Assembly: GCA_038198445.1 (NCBI GenBank)
Contig: JBBPZZ010000012.1
Location: 1-14,878, forward strand
Length of the DNA stretch: 14,878 bases
Reading direction: 5' to 3'
Source of the DNA: JACDDK01 sp038198445
GTDB lineage: Bacteria > Actinomycetota > Rubrobacteria > Rubrobacterales > Rubrobacteraceae
Part shown: piece by piece, positions 7,537 through 14,816 of the stretch
How the letters are laid out: each line of letters opens with the position of its first letter
Numbering within the stretch: position 1 is the first letter of the stretch
Translations under genes and position numbers: made by a program
The notes under the pieces: model-generated
The model's database searches: none
Told to the model about the DNA's origin: nothing
The model's input: only the letters and a program-made list of their open reading frames with translations

Positions 7537-8451
7537 TCACCACTCCTCCGCTGTATTGTCCACCAGTCCAACGCTCTTCAGATACTCAAGACTTCTGGCC
7601 GCATCCTCCTTAGGGTCGCTATCGCCTGTCGGGTCGGCATCCTGCTCAACCGTCAACCACCCTTCGTATCCATCCTTCCGCAACAGCTCACGCAGACCAT
7701 CGAAATCCCCTACGCCCGATCCGAGAGAACAAAATATGCCGGCGCTGTACGCCTCCCAGAAGCTCAAGCCGGCATCCAAAGCCTTCCGGTGTACGCCAGG
7801 GTCAATGTCCTTCAGGTGCAGATAAGGAGTGCGCTCACCGAAAGTTTGGTATAGATCAAGGGGATCAATGCGTGCATAAGCGCTGTGGCCGGTATCTATA
7901 CACAGTTCGACGAGGTCGGGGTCCGTGCGCGCGAGCACCCGCTCGATCTCGTCAATAAATTCGATGTGGGTCCCGGCGTGTGGATGCACGACGGGTATAA
8001 CTCCGTATTCGTTCCTTGCGATCTCCGCGCAAGCGACGACAGTGTTTACAAAGACCGTCCACTCGTCCTCGTCGAGACGCCGCGCCGCCTGGGAACGCCC
8101 GGCGGTCTTGACCCGCTCCTCTGCCATACCAGCGATGATGACCAGGTAAGGAGCATCCAACTCTCGCAGGAGCGCGCATGTGCTGTGCGTGGTCATCTGG
8201 AGCTTCTTCGCCACATCCGGGTCGTGAAAGATGTCCATAAGCGTGCCGGCGATGAGTCGTAGGTTTCTTTGCTCCATCTCTTCTCGCAAGCGTCCGGGGT
8301 CGGTGGGAAGAAACCCCAGCGGTCCGAGCTCGGTTCCCGCGTAACCGGCGGTTGCCATGTCGTCTAAAATGTTCCGCCAGGGAGGGTTGGTCTTTGCCCC
8401 GGCTTGTTCTACCCCCCAGGACGTCGGAGCGTTGCCGATCTTGAAGCTCAT
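7537..8451 (-). CDS. iolE: IolE-like 2-keto-myo-inositol (inosose) dehydratase
   Basis: TIM-barrel protein of the AP-endonuclease-2/xylose-isomerase-like superfamily, 304 residues, the length of IolE. IolE removes water from 2-keto-myo-inositol to give trihydroxycyclohexane-1,2-dione, the IolD substrate. Features: IGNAPTSWGVE at the N-terminus, the family-typical AGTELGPLGFLPTDP (39-52), VVHPHAGTHIE (154-164), CIDTGHSAY with D186 and H189, YLHLKD (H212) and TVEQDADP with E269. Aspartate, histidine and glutamate at these places fit the divalent-metal site of the fold. The C-terminal pattern GSGVGDF...GWLTVEQD...SLEYLKS matches my memory of IolE better than IolI. It is the only such gene in an otherwise complete pathway, which supports dehydratase over inosose isomerase (IolI). 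The ATG at 8451 follows AGGAGGAGG. It lies 31 bases after the upstream iolB and 122 bases before the importer genes. Confidence 0.8.
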   Translation of the reverse strand: MSFKIGNAPTSWGVEQAGAKTNPPWRNILDDMATAGYAGTELGPLGFLPTDPGRLREEMEQRNLRLIAGTLMDIFHDPDVAKKLQMTTHSTCALLRELDAPYLVIIAGMAEERVKTAGRSQAARRLDEDEWTVFVNTVVACAEIARNEYGVIPVVHPHAGTHIEFIDEIERVLARTDPDLVELCIDTGHSAYARIDPLDLYQTFGERTPYLHLKDIDPGVHRKALDAGLSFWEAYSAGIFCSLGSGVGDFDGLRELLRKDGYEGWLTVEQDADPTGDSDPKEDAARSLEYLKSVGLVDNTAEEW

Positions 8452-8482
8452 GTCCTCCTCCTGTCTGCCGCGCTCATATCTC

Positions 8483-9361
8483 TCATGGCAGCGCCCCTTC
8501 GCAGCTCGTCATCGGAAGCCGGGGATCCCGCGGCTCCTCCGAGGAGTCCTTGATCCAGCGGTGATCCGGGTCGTCGGTTACGGCCATAGTCCTTCCCTCC
8601 GCCGGTCCGGCCAGTACGTTGAGAAAGTAAAGATCGTAGCCGGGGACGGCCGTGGATGGTCCGTGGTATCCCTTGGGTGTCAGATATACGTCGCCATCGT
8701 GTACGGGTGAGGTAACGTCGAACTCTCTATCGGCGGTGTATTGCCGGTGAAAGCCCAGACCGCCCTCTCCTCTGACGCGGAAGTAGTAGATCTCTTCCAG
8801 CACCGCCTCACCAGTCTCGGGATTGACCTCGTCGTGCTTGTGCGGCGGCCAACCGGCGAAGTTGCCGGCCGGTATCAGCACCTCCACGGAGATCAGGTTC
8901 TCGGCGGGAAATGCGTCCGGCGTAAAGTAATTGTTTACCTGGCGGGTAAACGAGCCCGCGCCTCTTACCTCTACCTCTACGTCTTCGGCGGCCCCGTAGG
9001 CCGGCTCCAGACGGCGCGTAGCCTCCGCGGCGGGCATGGCGAACTCACCGCCCGTCGCGCTGGTCACCCGCAATTCGGTATCTATAGGTACGTAGGCGAA
9101 ATCACTCACCCGCTCGAAGACCGAGGTTCGCCCCTGAAGCTCGAAACGATGTCTGTCTGCCTCAACGATGCAGGAACCTGAGAGCGGTAGCACAACTATC
9201 TCCGAAGTGCCGGTGGCGAAGGTGCGCGAGCCTCCCGACTCTAGCTCGATAACGCGGAGTCCGCAGTAGGTCCACGAGGCTTGCTCGGGGGTAATCCGGA
9301 CCAGTTCGTCCCCGGTGCGGAGCTGTTCAGCGGGCAGGTACATATCCGGCGCGTCCGTCAT
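8483..9361 (-). CDS. iolB: 5-deoxy-glucuronate isomerase family protein (second IolB)
   Basis: Second IolB/KduI-type cupin in the operon, 292 residues. It aligns along its length with the gene at 1712-2512: TPEQASWTYCGLRV against TPESAGWDYVGFEV, PPHKHDEVNPETGEAVLEE against PPHKHDQDDRPNETYLEE, and GYHGPSTAVPGYDLYFLNVLAG against GYHAVSAPPGYDLYYLNVMAG. The metal ligands are kept (H174, H176, E189/E190, H233), so it should be active. It has a short extra C-terminal tail after the NDPDH-like DDPDHRW. The ATG at 9361 overlaps the IolC-fusion stop as ATGA and has GGAGG 6 bases upstream; a longer start at 9415 would overlap the upstream gene and is rejected. The likely reaction is 5-deoxy-D-glucuronate to 2-deoxy-5-keto-D-gluconate. 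A shifted substrate, such as the product from another inositol isomer, is possible but not shown. Confidence 0.9.
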   Translation of the reverse strand: MTDAPDMYLPAEQLRTGDELVRITPEQASWTYCGLRVIELESGGSRTFATGTSEIVVLPLSGSCIVEADRHRFELQGRTSVFERVSDFAYVPIDTELRVTSATGGEFAMPAAEATRRLEPAYGAAEDVEVEVRGAGSFTRQVNNYFTPDAFPAENLISVEVLIPAGNFAGWPPHKHDEVNPETGEAVLEEIYYFRVRGEGGLGFHRQYTADREFDVTSPVHDGDVYLTPKGYHGPSTAVPGYDLYFLNVLAGPAEGRTMAVTDDPDHRWIKDSSEEPRDPRLPMTSCEGALP

Positions 9362-11295
9362 TTTCGTCCTCCCTGAGAACGATCCCGGACCAGACGGCCA
9401 ACGCTCTCTTTCCATAGCGAGATCATCCGCTCGTAGTTGGCGACAGCAGAGTTCATGAACTCCTCGTCACTCGACTCTTCAGCCAGCCAGCGGCGCGCGG
9501 GCTCCGCATAGATAGACCGACCAACGGCAAACCCCTTACACAGGGGCTCGGTCGCAGCGGCGGCGAAGCTCTCGATGAGTCTCTCTTCCGCGAGCCCCTG
9601 CCCCAGGACCAGCAGCCCCGCACAGTACGGGTCGTGTTCGCGAACAACGTCTCCGATGCGTTTCCAGGCGCCGGGGTTCGGGTCGGGTGGCAGTTTCCAC
9701 CACTCGGGCCTGACGTCCAGTTCGTAGAATCGCTCGATCAGGGAAGTCAAGTCGTCCTGGTCGTAACTCATGCCGCTCGGTGCCTGGATCTCGACGAGCA
9801 ACTGATGGTCGGTACGTATGCAGGCGTCAAACAACTGAACAGTCCGCTGCTCCTGCGTACTTCTCATATCCGGCTCGTCTTGAGGATGGCAGTACACCAT
9901 GCACTTTACGACGTGCTCTTCCGGCCAGGTTCGCAAAACGGCGGCCACGTTCGACCCCCCGGCGAATTCGACCGGGCGGGACCGGGCCACCTCTACGGCC
10001 CGGGCGATCCAGGCGCCGCCTCCACTCAGCTTCTCCAGAGCTTTTTCTCCGTAGACATCGTCGAGCAACACCCCGGCAGCCTCGTGGGTCTCAGCCACCT
10101 GCTGGAACGCCTGTCCGAGAAGGTCCTTGAGATGGCGCAGACGCTCATAATCCGCCCCAACTTCATCGGCGATCTCCTCGACCTGCCACCGGTGGTCCAC
10201 GGCCAGGACGTGCAGCTCATCCGGGCTGCGGCGCGTGGTTACGCGGTGGAGATGGTTCAACCAGTCATTCTCTCCCGGCCGGCGCAGTTCGCCTGCTTTA
10301 GGCAAATAATAGTCAAGCTCTTCCGTGGTGGGCATGGCGGGAGAGCAGCCATGGCGGGAGACGACGAGGGCCCCGCAGGCGTTCGCCAGTTCGCCACACT
10401 TCTCCAGCGGTTCGCCCTGGATCCAGGCCCGCAAGAAGCCACTCATAAAGGCGTCTCCGGCGCCCACAGAATTGAACACCTCGACGGGAAACCCCGAAAC
10501 CATCAGGCCGTCTTCCAGGTCGCCGGGTATCTCTCCGCTAAATACGGTCGCGCCCATTGCGCCGGTCTTGAGCACGATCGTTGCGTCACTCAGATCCCGG
10601 ATATTGCGCAATGCCTGTCGGGTATCCGTTGTGCCCCCGGCGATCCGGATCTCTTCCTCCGTGCCGACGATCAGGTCGCAGTCCGGAAGGACGGACTGGT
10701 AGGCTCCGGTCACTTCCTCGCTCGCGACGAACATCTCGCCGCCCTGCTCGTGCGACGCCACTCCCCAGAAGACAGGCCGGTAGTCGATGTCGAAGGCGAT
10801 CTTCGTCCCCGCCTCCTTCGCCGCCCGCATCGCCTTGAAGGATGCCGCGCGGGGCGCGGGACGCGAGAAATGGCTGCCGGTTACCAACAGCGTCTTGGAA
10901 GAGGCGATGAATTCGGGAGAAACGTCTTCCTCACTGACCGCCATGTCGGCGGAGTCCTGGTAGACGAAGATCCGGGGGAAGTCATCCACCTCCCGGATAG
11001 CGAGCAGGACGTACGGAGTCAAGCGCTCCGGATCAGGTATCACGTGACTTACGTCGATGCCAACATCGGATAGCGTCTGGCGCACGAAGCGGCCCATATG
11101 CTCGTCGCCGACCCGGGTGAGCATGGCGACCCTGGCCCCCAGCCGGGCCGTTCCAACAGCGATATTAGTCGCGCTCCCACCAACGTACTTGCGGAAGGAC
11201 TGAACGTCTTCCAGTCGGGCTCCTTCCTGTTCGGCATAAAGGTCTACACAGGTCCTTCCCATGCAGACGAGATCCAGCATCCGTCCCTCGCTCAT
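9358..11295 (-). CDS. iolC: Fused 5-dehydro-2-deoxygluconokinase (IolC) and DUF2090 aldolase-like domain
   Basis: Two-domain cytosolic protein of 645 residues. Residues about 6-335 are a PfkB sugar kinase: GGSATNIAVGTARLGA (39-54), the central strand and linker, and NSVGAGDAFMSGF with catalytic D281. This part should phosphorylate 2-deoxy-5-keto-D-gluconate. Residues about 345-635 are a DUF2090 TIM-barrel-like domain (LAVDHRWQ, VEIQAPSG, EWWKLPPDPNP, VLGQG, GFAVGRSIYAEP). In known IolC fusions it is taken to be the aldolase that splits the phosphorylated product to dihydroxyacetone phosphate and malonate semialdehyde (the IolJ step). No separate IolJ is visible, which fits that role. The ATG at 11295 overlaps the iolG stop as ATGA behind AAGGAGG, and its own stop overlaps the next gene's ATG, so three genes are translationally coupled. 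The kinase is certain; the aldolase activity is an inference from the family and pathway. Confidence 0.93.
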   Translation of the reverse strand: MSEGRMLDLVCMGRTCVDLYAEQEGARLEDVQSFRKYVGGSATNIAVGTARLGARVAMLTRVGDEHMGRFVRQTLSDVGIDVSHVIPDPERLTPYVLLAIREVDDFPRIFVYQDSADMAVSEEDVSPEFIASSKTLLVTGSHFSRPAPRAASFKAMRAAKEAGTKIAFDIDYRPVFWGVASHEQGGEMFVASEEVTGAYQSVLPDCDLIVGTEEEIRIAGGTTDTRQALRNIRDLSDATIVLKTGAMGATVFSGEIPGDLEDGLMVSGFPVEVFNSVGAGDAFMSGFLRAWIQGEPLEKCGELANACGALVVSRHGCSPAMPTTEELDYYLPKAGELRRPGENDWLNHLHRVTTRRSPDELHVLAVDHRWQVEEIADEVGADYERLRHLKDLLGQAFQQVAETHEAAGVLLDDVYGEKALEKLSGGGAWIARAVEVARSRPVEFAGGSNVAAVLRTWPEEHVVKCMVYCHPQDEPDMRSTQEQRTVQLFDACIRTDHQLLVEIQAPSGMSYDQDDLTSLIERFYELDVRPEWWKLPPDPNPGAWKRIGDVVREHDPYCAGLLVLGQGLAEERLIESFAAAATEPLCKGFAVGRSIYAEPARRWLAEESSDEEFMNSAVANYERMISLWKESVGRLVRDRSQGGRK

Positions 11296-12347
11296 CCGTC
11301 GGCCCTCCTTGCCGTACTCTCAACCTTCAAGTCCTGAGCGACCTCCTCGAGCGTCACCGTCCGACGTTCTCTGAGCGCTATATCGGCGGCGGCTGCCGCG
11401 AGCACGGCCTGCCTGCCGTCCAGGCCCGAGACGGCAACCGGCCCTCCCTCCAATGCACCCCGGAAGCTCTCCAACTCCCTTACGTACGAGTCGTGGTAGC
11501 GCTCGAGGAAGAAGCGTGGAGAAGGTTGCCGGTGAAAGCCGTCGGAGTCCGCGAACGTAACCGTGTCCGCACGCTCATTATCCGCGAGCAGCATGCCGCT
11601 ACGGCCATGAGCCTCGATCCGCTGGTCGTAACCGTAGGTAGCTTGCCGACAATTATCTATCTGGGCCAGCACCCCGTTCTCGAACCTCAGCGTAATGAGG
11701 GCGGTGTCGACATCACCCGCCTCTTTCGTTTCCTCGCTGACCATGGCCGACCCGCAAGCCGTAACCTCCCGGACCTCGGCGCCGGCGAGGAAGCGGGCCA
11801 TGTCGAAGTCGTGAATGGTCATGTCGAAGAAGAGTCCGCCGGAGTCTTGCAAGTAGGACAGAGGAGGTGGCTCAGGGTCCCGAGAGGTGATCTTCAACAC
11901 CCACAGATCCCCGATCTCACCGCCCACGATCCAGTTCCGCAAGGCGGCGAAGTTGCGGTCGAAGCGGCGGTTGAAGCCCGTCTGGAGCTTCACACCCTGT
12001 TCTTCGACGTGCGCCAGGAGTTCGTCTATGAACTCAAGGTCCCTGGCGATGGGCTTCTCGCAGAAGATGTGCTTCCCGGCGGCTGCCGCCTCTCTTATCT
12101 GAGCGGCGTGTTGATCCGTAGGAGAGCATATGATCACGGCATCCACCTCAGGATTCTGCACAGCGGCGCGCCAGTCTTCATCCACCTCTACACCAAAACT
12201 CTCGTGAGCCCGCTCAATGGCCGCGGGTACGGGATCCACCACCATCTTTAACGTCAAGCCCGGCACCGCGGTCACGATGTTCTCTGCATGGAGCATCCCT
12301 ATTCGCCCCGCCCCGAGTATTGCCACTCCGAATTCTCTGTACGTCAT
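11292..12347 (-). CDS. iolG: myo-Inositol 2-dehydrogenase (IolG)
   Basis: NAD-dependent oxidoreductase of the Gfo/Idh/MocA family, 351 residues, oxidising myo-inositol to 2-keto-myo-inositol (scyllo-inosose), the entry step of the pathway. The N-terminal Rossmann fold has AILGAGRIG (9-17) and an acidic VVDP after the second strand. The catalytic triad is visible: EKPI (K98), and GLFFDMTIHDFD with D175 and H179. The IolG-typical QTGFNRRFD (122-130), TSRDPEPPP (154-162) and NCRQATYGYDQRIE follow, and these set it apart from generic family members. The ATG at 12347 lies 7 bases after GGAGG. Its stop overlaps the IolC-fusion start by four bases. Of the three tandem family members in this window it is the best candidate for the housekeeping inositol dehydrogenase. 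Confidence 0.92.
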   Translation of the reverse strand: MTYREFGVAILGAGRIGMLHAENIVTAVPGLTLKMVVDPVPAAIERAHESFGVEVDEDWRAAVQNPEVDAVIICSPTDQHAAQIREAAAAGKHIFCEKPIARDLEFIDELLAHVEEQGVKLQTGFNRRFDRNFAALRNWIVGGEIGDLWVLKITSRDPEPPPLSYLQDSGGLFFDMTIHDFDMARFLAGAEVREVTACGSAMVSEETKEAGDVDTALITLRFENGVLAQIDNCRQATYGYDQRIEAHGRSGMLLADNERADTVTFADSDGFHRQPSPRFFLERYHDSYVRELESFRGALEGGPVAVSGLDGRQAVLAAAAADIALRERRTVTLEEVAQDLKVESTARRADG

Positions 12348-12398
12348 CCGCCCCCCTCCCCATCAACAGATTCGCTCTCGCGAGCCACCACCATGACG

Positions 12399-13583
12399 CT
12401 AACCTTCCTGCTTGCCGGTGGCTCGGGGGCTGACCTCCACCACGTCCTCCCAGGATTGAGAATCGCAGGAACGGTTCATGGCGTCGATGACCTCCATCAC
12501 CGAAACGCCCTCTTCTATAGAGGCCTTGCGTTGCTGCTTGTCGGCTATGGACGAGAGGAACCGCTCGGCCTCTATAACCTTGAGGTCGTCGTAGCCCATT
12601 GGAATCCCGGCCGACGGCTGGAACCTACCAAACTCAGCGACACCAGGGGCGGCGAAGATCGTACGATAACCGTCTCCACCCTTTGTACCGGAGCTATAGA
12701 ACCGAAGCTCGTTCATCCTCTGAAAATCCCATGCCAGGGCGCCGCGGGTCCCGCTAACCTCGAAGCTCATCTGGGTGTGCGGCCCGAGGGCTACGCGACT
12801 GACCTCCAGAGTACCGCGCGCCCCGCTCTCGAACTCGACCAGACTACTTACGTAATCTTCGTTCTCTACGGGCCCCCTCTCACCATCTTCACCCGGGCCG
12901 GGGGGCGTCTTGAAGCGGCTCTCGATAAAGATGGCCTTCTGCGCCGAGACCCTCGTTATGGGGCCGGCGAGGTTGAGGGCCATGTCGGCGGCGTGGGACA
13001 TGATGTCTCCGAAGACGCCGAGCCCTCCGTATTCCTCCTGGTAACGCCACGAGAGCGCACCCCTCGGGCTCCAGGGATCACTGGCATAGTCGGCCAGGAA
13101 GTAGCCCCGGTAGTGCGTGATCTCGCCCAACTCCCCATCTTCGATGAGTCCCTTCGCGTGTTCCACCGCCGGAGCATGCCGGTAATCTAACCCGACCATG
13201 GTGATGACCCCGGCCTCTCGGGCGGCACGTCCAATATCGGCGGTCTCCCAGGCAAACCGGCCGCAGGGCTTCTCGATCCAGAAGTGTTTTCCCGCCCCGG
13301 CGGCGGCCACGGCCACGTCGCGGTGGAGATAGTTGGGCACGGTAATGCTAACCGCCTCTACCTCCGGGTGCTCTACAACCTGCCGCCAGTTGGTCGTCCA
13401 ATCCTCATACCCCAACCTCCTGGCGCTTTCCCGGGCCAGGTCCTCGACCTCGTCGGCTACGATCACCAGCCGCGGAACTCCCTCACACTCTGGGAAGTGA
13501 TCTTGCAGGCGCCGGTAAGCCCGGCTGTGCAACTGTCCCATCCACCCGAGACCGACCATCCCTACACCCACCTCGCGGCTCAT
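12399..13583 (-). CDS. Gfo/Idh/MocA oxidoreductase, different subfamily from IolG
   Basis: 394-residue NAD(P)-dependent dehydrogenase, about 45-50 residues longer than its two neighbours of the same superfamily. The Rossmann motif is GMVGLGWMG (8-16). The EKP motif is present (K105), and GVFGDIMSHAAD supplies D193 and H197, so the catalytic set is complete. Its middle and C-terminal parts (SPRGALSWRYQ, LEVSRVALG, GTRGALAWDFQRMNELRFY, GYRTIFAAPG, IGYDDLK-like MGYDDLKVIEAERFL) recall the branch that holds levoglucosan-type dehydrogenases rather than IolG, judged from memory only. Likely roles are oxidation of another cyclitol such as scyllo- or D-chiro-inositol, or of a glycosylated/anhydro sugar that feeds the pathway. 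The ATG at 13583 has AAAGGAG 5 bases upstream. It follows the first dehydrogenase by 13 bases and precedes iolG by 51. Confidence 0.85.
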   Translation of the reverse strand: MSREVGVGMVGLGWMGQLHSRAYRRLQDHFPECEGVPRLVIVADEVEDLARESARRLGYEDWTTNWRQVVEHPEVEAVSITVPNYLHRDVAVAAAGAGKHFWIEKPCGRFAWETADIGRAAREAGVITMVGLDYRHAPAVEHAKGLIEDGELGEITHYRGYFLADYASDPWSPRGALSWRYQEEYGGLGVFGDIMSHAADMALNLAGPITRVSAQKAIFIESRFKTPPGPGEDGERGPVENEDYVSSLVEFESGARGTLEVSRVALGPHTQMSFEVSGTRGALAWDFQRMNELRFYSSGTKGGDGYRTIFAAPGVAEFGRFQPSAGIPMGYDDLKVIEAERFLSSIADKQQRKASIEEGVSVMEVIDAMNRSCDSQSWEDVVEVSPRATGKQEG

Positions 13584-13596
13584 GAGCTCTCCTTTC

Positions 13597-14622
13597 TCAT
13601 CCAGCCGACTTACTCGAAGTCAACTCGTGCTGTACGTCCGCTACCCGGACGGGCTGTTCTCTCTCCCTCGACCGTTCGCACGCCACCGCAACCCGCAGGG
13701 CCTCCACCGCAGCCGCCCCAGGGCATGGATTAGGAATTTCTCCTCGGACAACACGTAGAAAGGCTGCCGTCTCCCGCCGGAAGGCTTCATCGAACCTTTC
13801 CAGGAAATCCCCGTATTCGGGTCCGTCCGGGTGTGCGGCATCTGGTTCTACCGGCCGGGGCAAGACGGGACCGATAGCCCCTACGGAGATACTGTCTCCT
13901 GACCCAAACACTTCCATGCGGAAGTCGTGCCCGCGCGGACTATGCCGCGTGCCCGTAACGACGACTGGCATACCGTCAGACATCTTCAAAAGAATTGTCG
14001 AACTGTCCAGATCGCCGTATTTGGCGTACCGTTCGAATCGTCTCACGCTCCCCGCAGCGTACACTTGCTCGATTTCCAATCCCGTCAACCAATGCACGAG
14101 GTCGAAGTCGTGTACGTGGAGGTCCCGAAATATACCCCCGCTTCCCGGTATGAAACTCTCCGGTGAAGGCTCGGCGTCGTGCGCGACCATTCGGATGTTG
14201 TAGAGGATCCCCAGTTCCCCCTCCTCAATCTCTCGCTGGGCCCGCACGTAATCCGGGTCGAAACGTCGCTGAAACGCGACCTGGAGCACCACCCCGCTGC
14301 TCTCAGCCTGCTCGATGACCTCTTCAGTCTCGTGCAACGTCAACGCAATAGGCTTCTCGCAGAGGATCGGGACCTCTGCTTCGATGCAACGACGCAAGAC
14401 CTCTGCGTGTACTTCGGAGGAGAGAGAAACGATAATCGCGCCAGGACCTGAGTGGATCACCTGCTCGATCGTCCCCGCACTCCCACCAATCTCGCTTGCA
14501 AGCCTTTTCGCGCGTTCTACGGAGCGATTTCCGATGACGACCTCATCCACCTCTGGTAACCCGCTCAAGACTCGCGCACGAAATGCACCCATCCTTCCGG
14601 CACCAAGCACAGCTACCTTCAC
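13597..14622 (-). CDS. Inositol 2-dehydrogenase-like Gfo/Idh/MocA oxidoreductase
   Basis: First enzyme gene of the operon, 341 residues. The Rossmann fold begins MKVAVLGAGRMG. EKPIA gives the catalytic lysine K90, and SGGIFRDLHVHDFD gives D167 and H171. VLQVAFQRRFDPDY and the SGGIFRD block match the corresponding IolG segments (QTGFNRRFD, SGGLFFD), so it is closer to IolG than the gene between them. It probably oxidises an inositol isomer (myo, D-chiro or scyllo) or a related cyclitol; which one is not decidable from sequence. The start is GTG at 14622, set by the conserved N-terminus. Upstream lies only a weak AAGGG ribosome site about 8 bases away. The GTG overlaps the stop of a possible 33-codon ORF as GTGA, which suggests translational coupling to it. 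Confidence 0.87.
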   Translation of the reverse strand: MKVAVLGAGRMGAFRARVLSGLPEVDEVVIGNRSVERAKRLASEIGGSAGTIEQVIHSGPGAIIVSLSSEVHAEVLRRCIEAEVPILCEKPIALTLHETEEVIEQAESSGVVLQVAFQRRFDPDYVRAQREIEEGELGILYNIRMVAHDAEPSPESFIPGSGGIFRDLHVHDFDLVHWLTGLEIEQVYAAGSVRRFERYAKYGDLDSSTILLKMSDGMPVVVTGTRHSPRGHDFRMEVFGSGDSISVGAIGPVLPRPVEPDAAHPDGPEYGDFLERFDEAFRRETAAFLRVVRGEIPNPCPGAAAVEALRVAVACERSREREQPVRVADVQHELTSSKSAG

Positions 14623-14720
14623 TCGTTGCGCCCTTCCCAGACCAGATAATCGAGAAGGCCAACTACCGAGTCTAGTACCCAGTCATGAGACTTCACTACG
14701 CTACGGTAGCCAAGCGCCAT
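14619..14720 (-). CDS. Possible 33-residue leader ORF, translationally coupled to the first dehydrogenase
   Basis: A short frame with ATG at 14720, AAAGGA nine bases upstream (14730-14735) and a TGA that overlaps the GTG start of the next gene as GTGA. It begins about 34 bases after the predicted transcription start, so it would be the first translated frame of the operon message. The peptide starts MALGYRSVVK and ends DSVVGLLDYLVWEGRNE. The middle is moderately hydrophobic, with no signal peptide, cysteine or recognised domain. An in-frame TAA lies 18 bases before the ATG, so it is not the tail of a longer gene. It may be a leader peptide that lets ribosomes reach the poorly served GTG start, or a chance frame. 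I do not recognise the sequence. Confidence 0.4.
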   Translation of the reverse strand: MALGYRSVVKSHDWVLDSVVGLLDYLVWEGRNE

Positions 14721-14760
14721 AGTAGTGGATCCTTTCCCTTAGCAACTCCCTACTTTAAAT

Positions 14761-14790
14761 AGACTAACGTACAATGACTTTAATTGTCAA
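14761..14790 (-). promoter_or_regulatory. Predicted sigma-70-type promoter of the inositol operon
   Basis: On the minus strand TTGACA (14785-14790) is a perfect -35 hexamer; 18 bases later TAGTCT (14761-14766) is a weak -10 box that keeps the outer TA and T. Transcription would start near 14754, about 34 bases before the ribosome site-led ATG at 14720. The region is markedly more AT-rich than the genes. The -35 hexamer lies inside a candidate IolR-type operator. Confidence 0.6.
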
Positions 14791-14796
14791 GACATA
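14783..14796 (-). promoter_or_regulatory. Candidate operator, proximal copy (covers the -35 box)
   Basis: On the minus strand this reads TATGTCTTGACAAT. The core TGTCTTGACA (14785-14794) fits exactly the motif KGWCHTRACA that I recall for the GntR-type regulator IolR of Corynebacterium glutamicum. It contains the -35 hexamer, so a bound repressor would block the promoter. A second copy lies 34 bases upstream. Regulator identity is inferred, since no regulator gene is in the window. Confidence 0.6.
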
Positions 14797-14816
14797 CTTA
14801 CTTCGTCTTAAGTCAT

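Noticed and set aside
9362..9415. Upstream start for the second iolB
   Set aside because: It overlaps the fusion gene by 58 bases, while ATG 9361 has GGAGG at 6 bases and the usual ATGA overlap.
9634..11073. 479-codon open frame on the + strand
   Set aside because: It lies wholly antisense to the kinase-aldolase fusion, whose domains are unmistakable. The translated text has no family motif, and long antisense frames are expected in GC-rich coding DNA.
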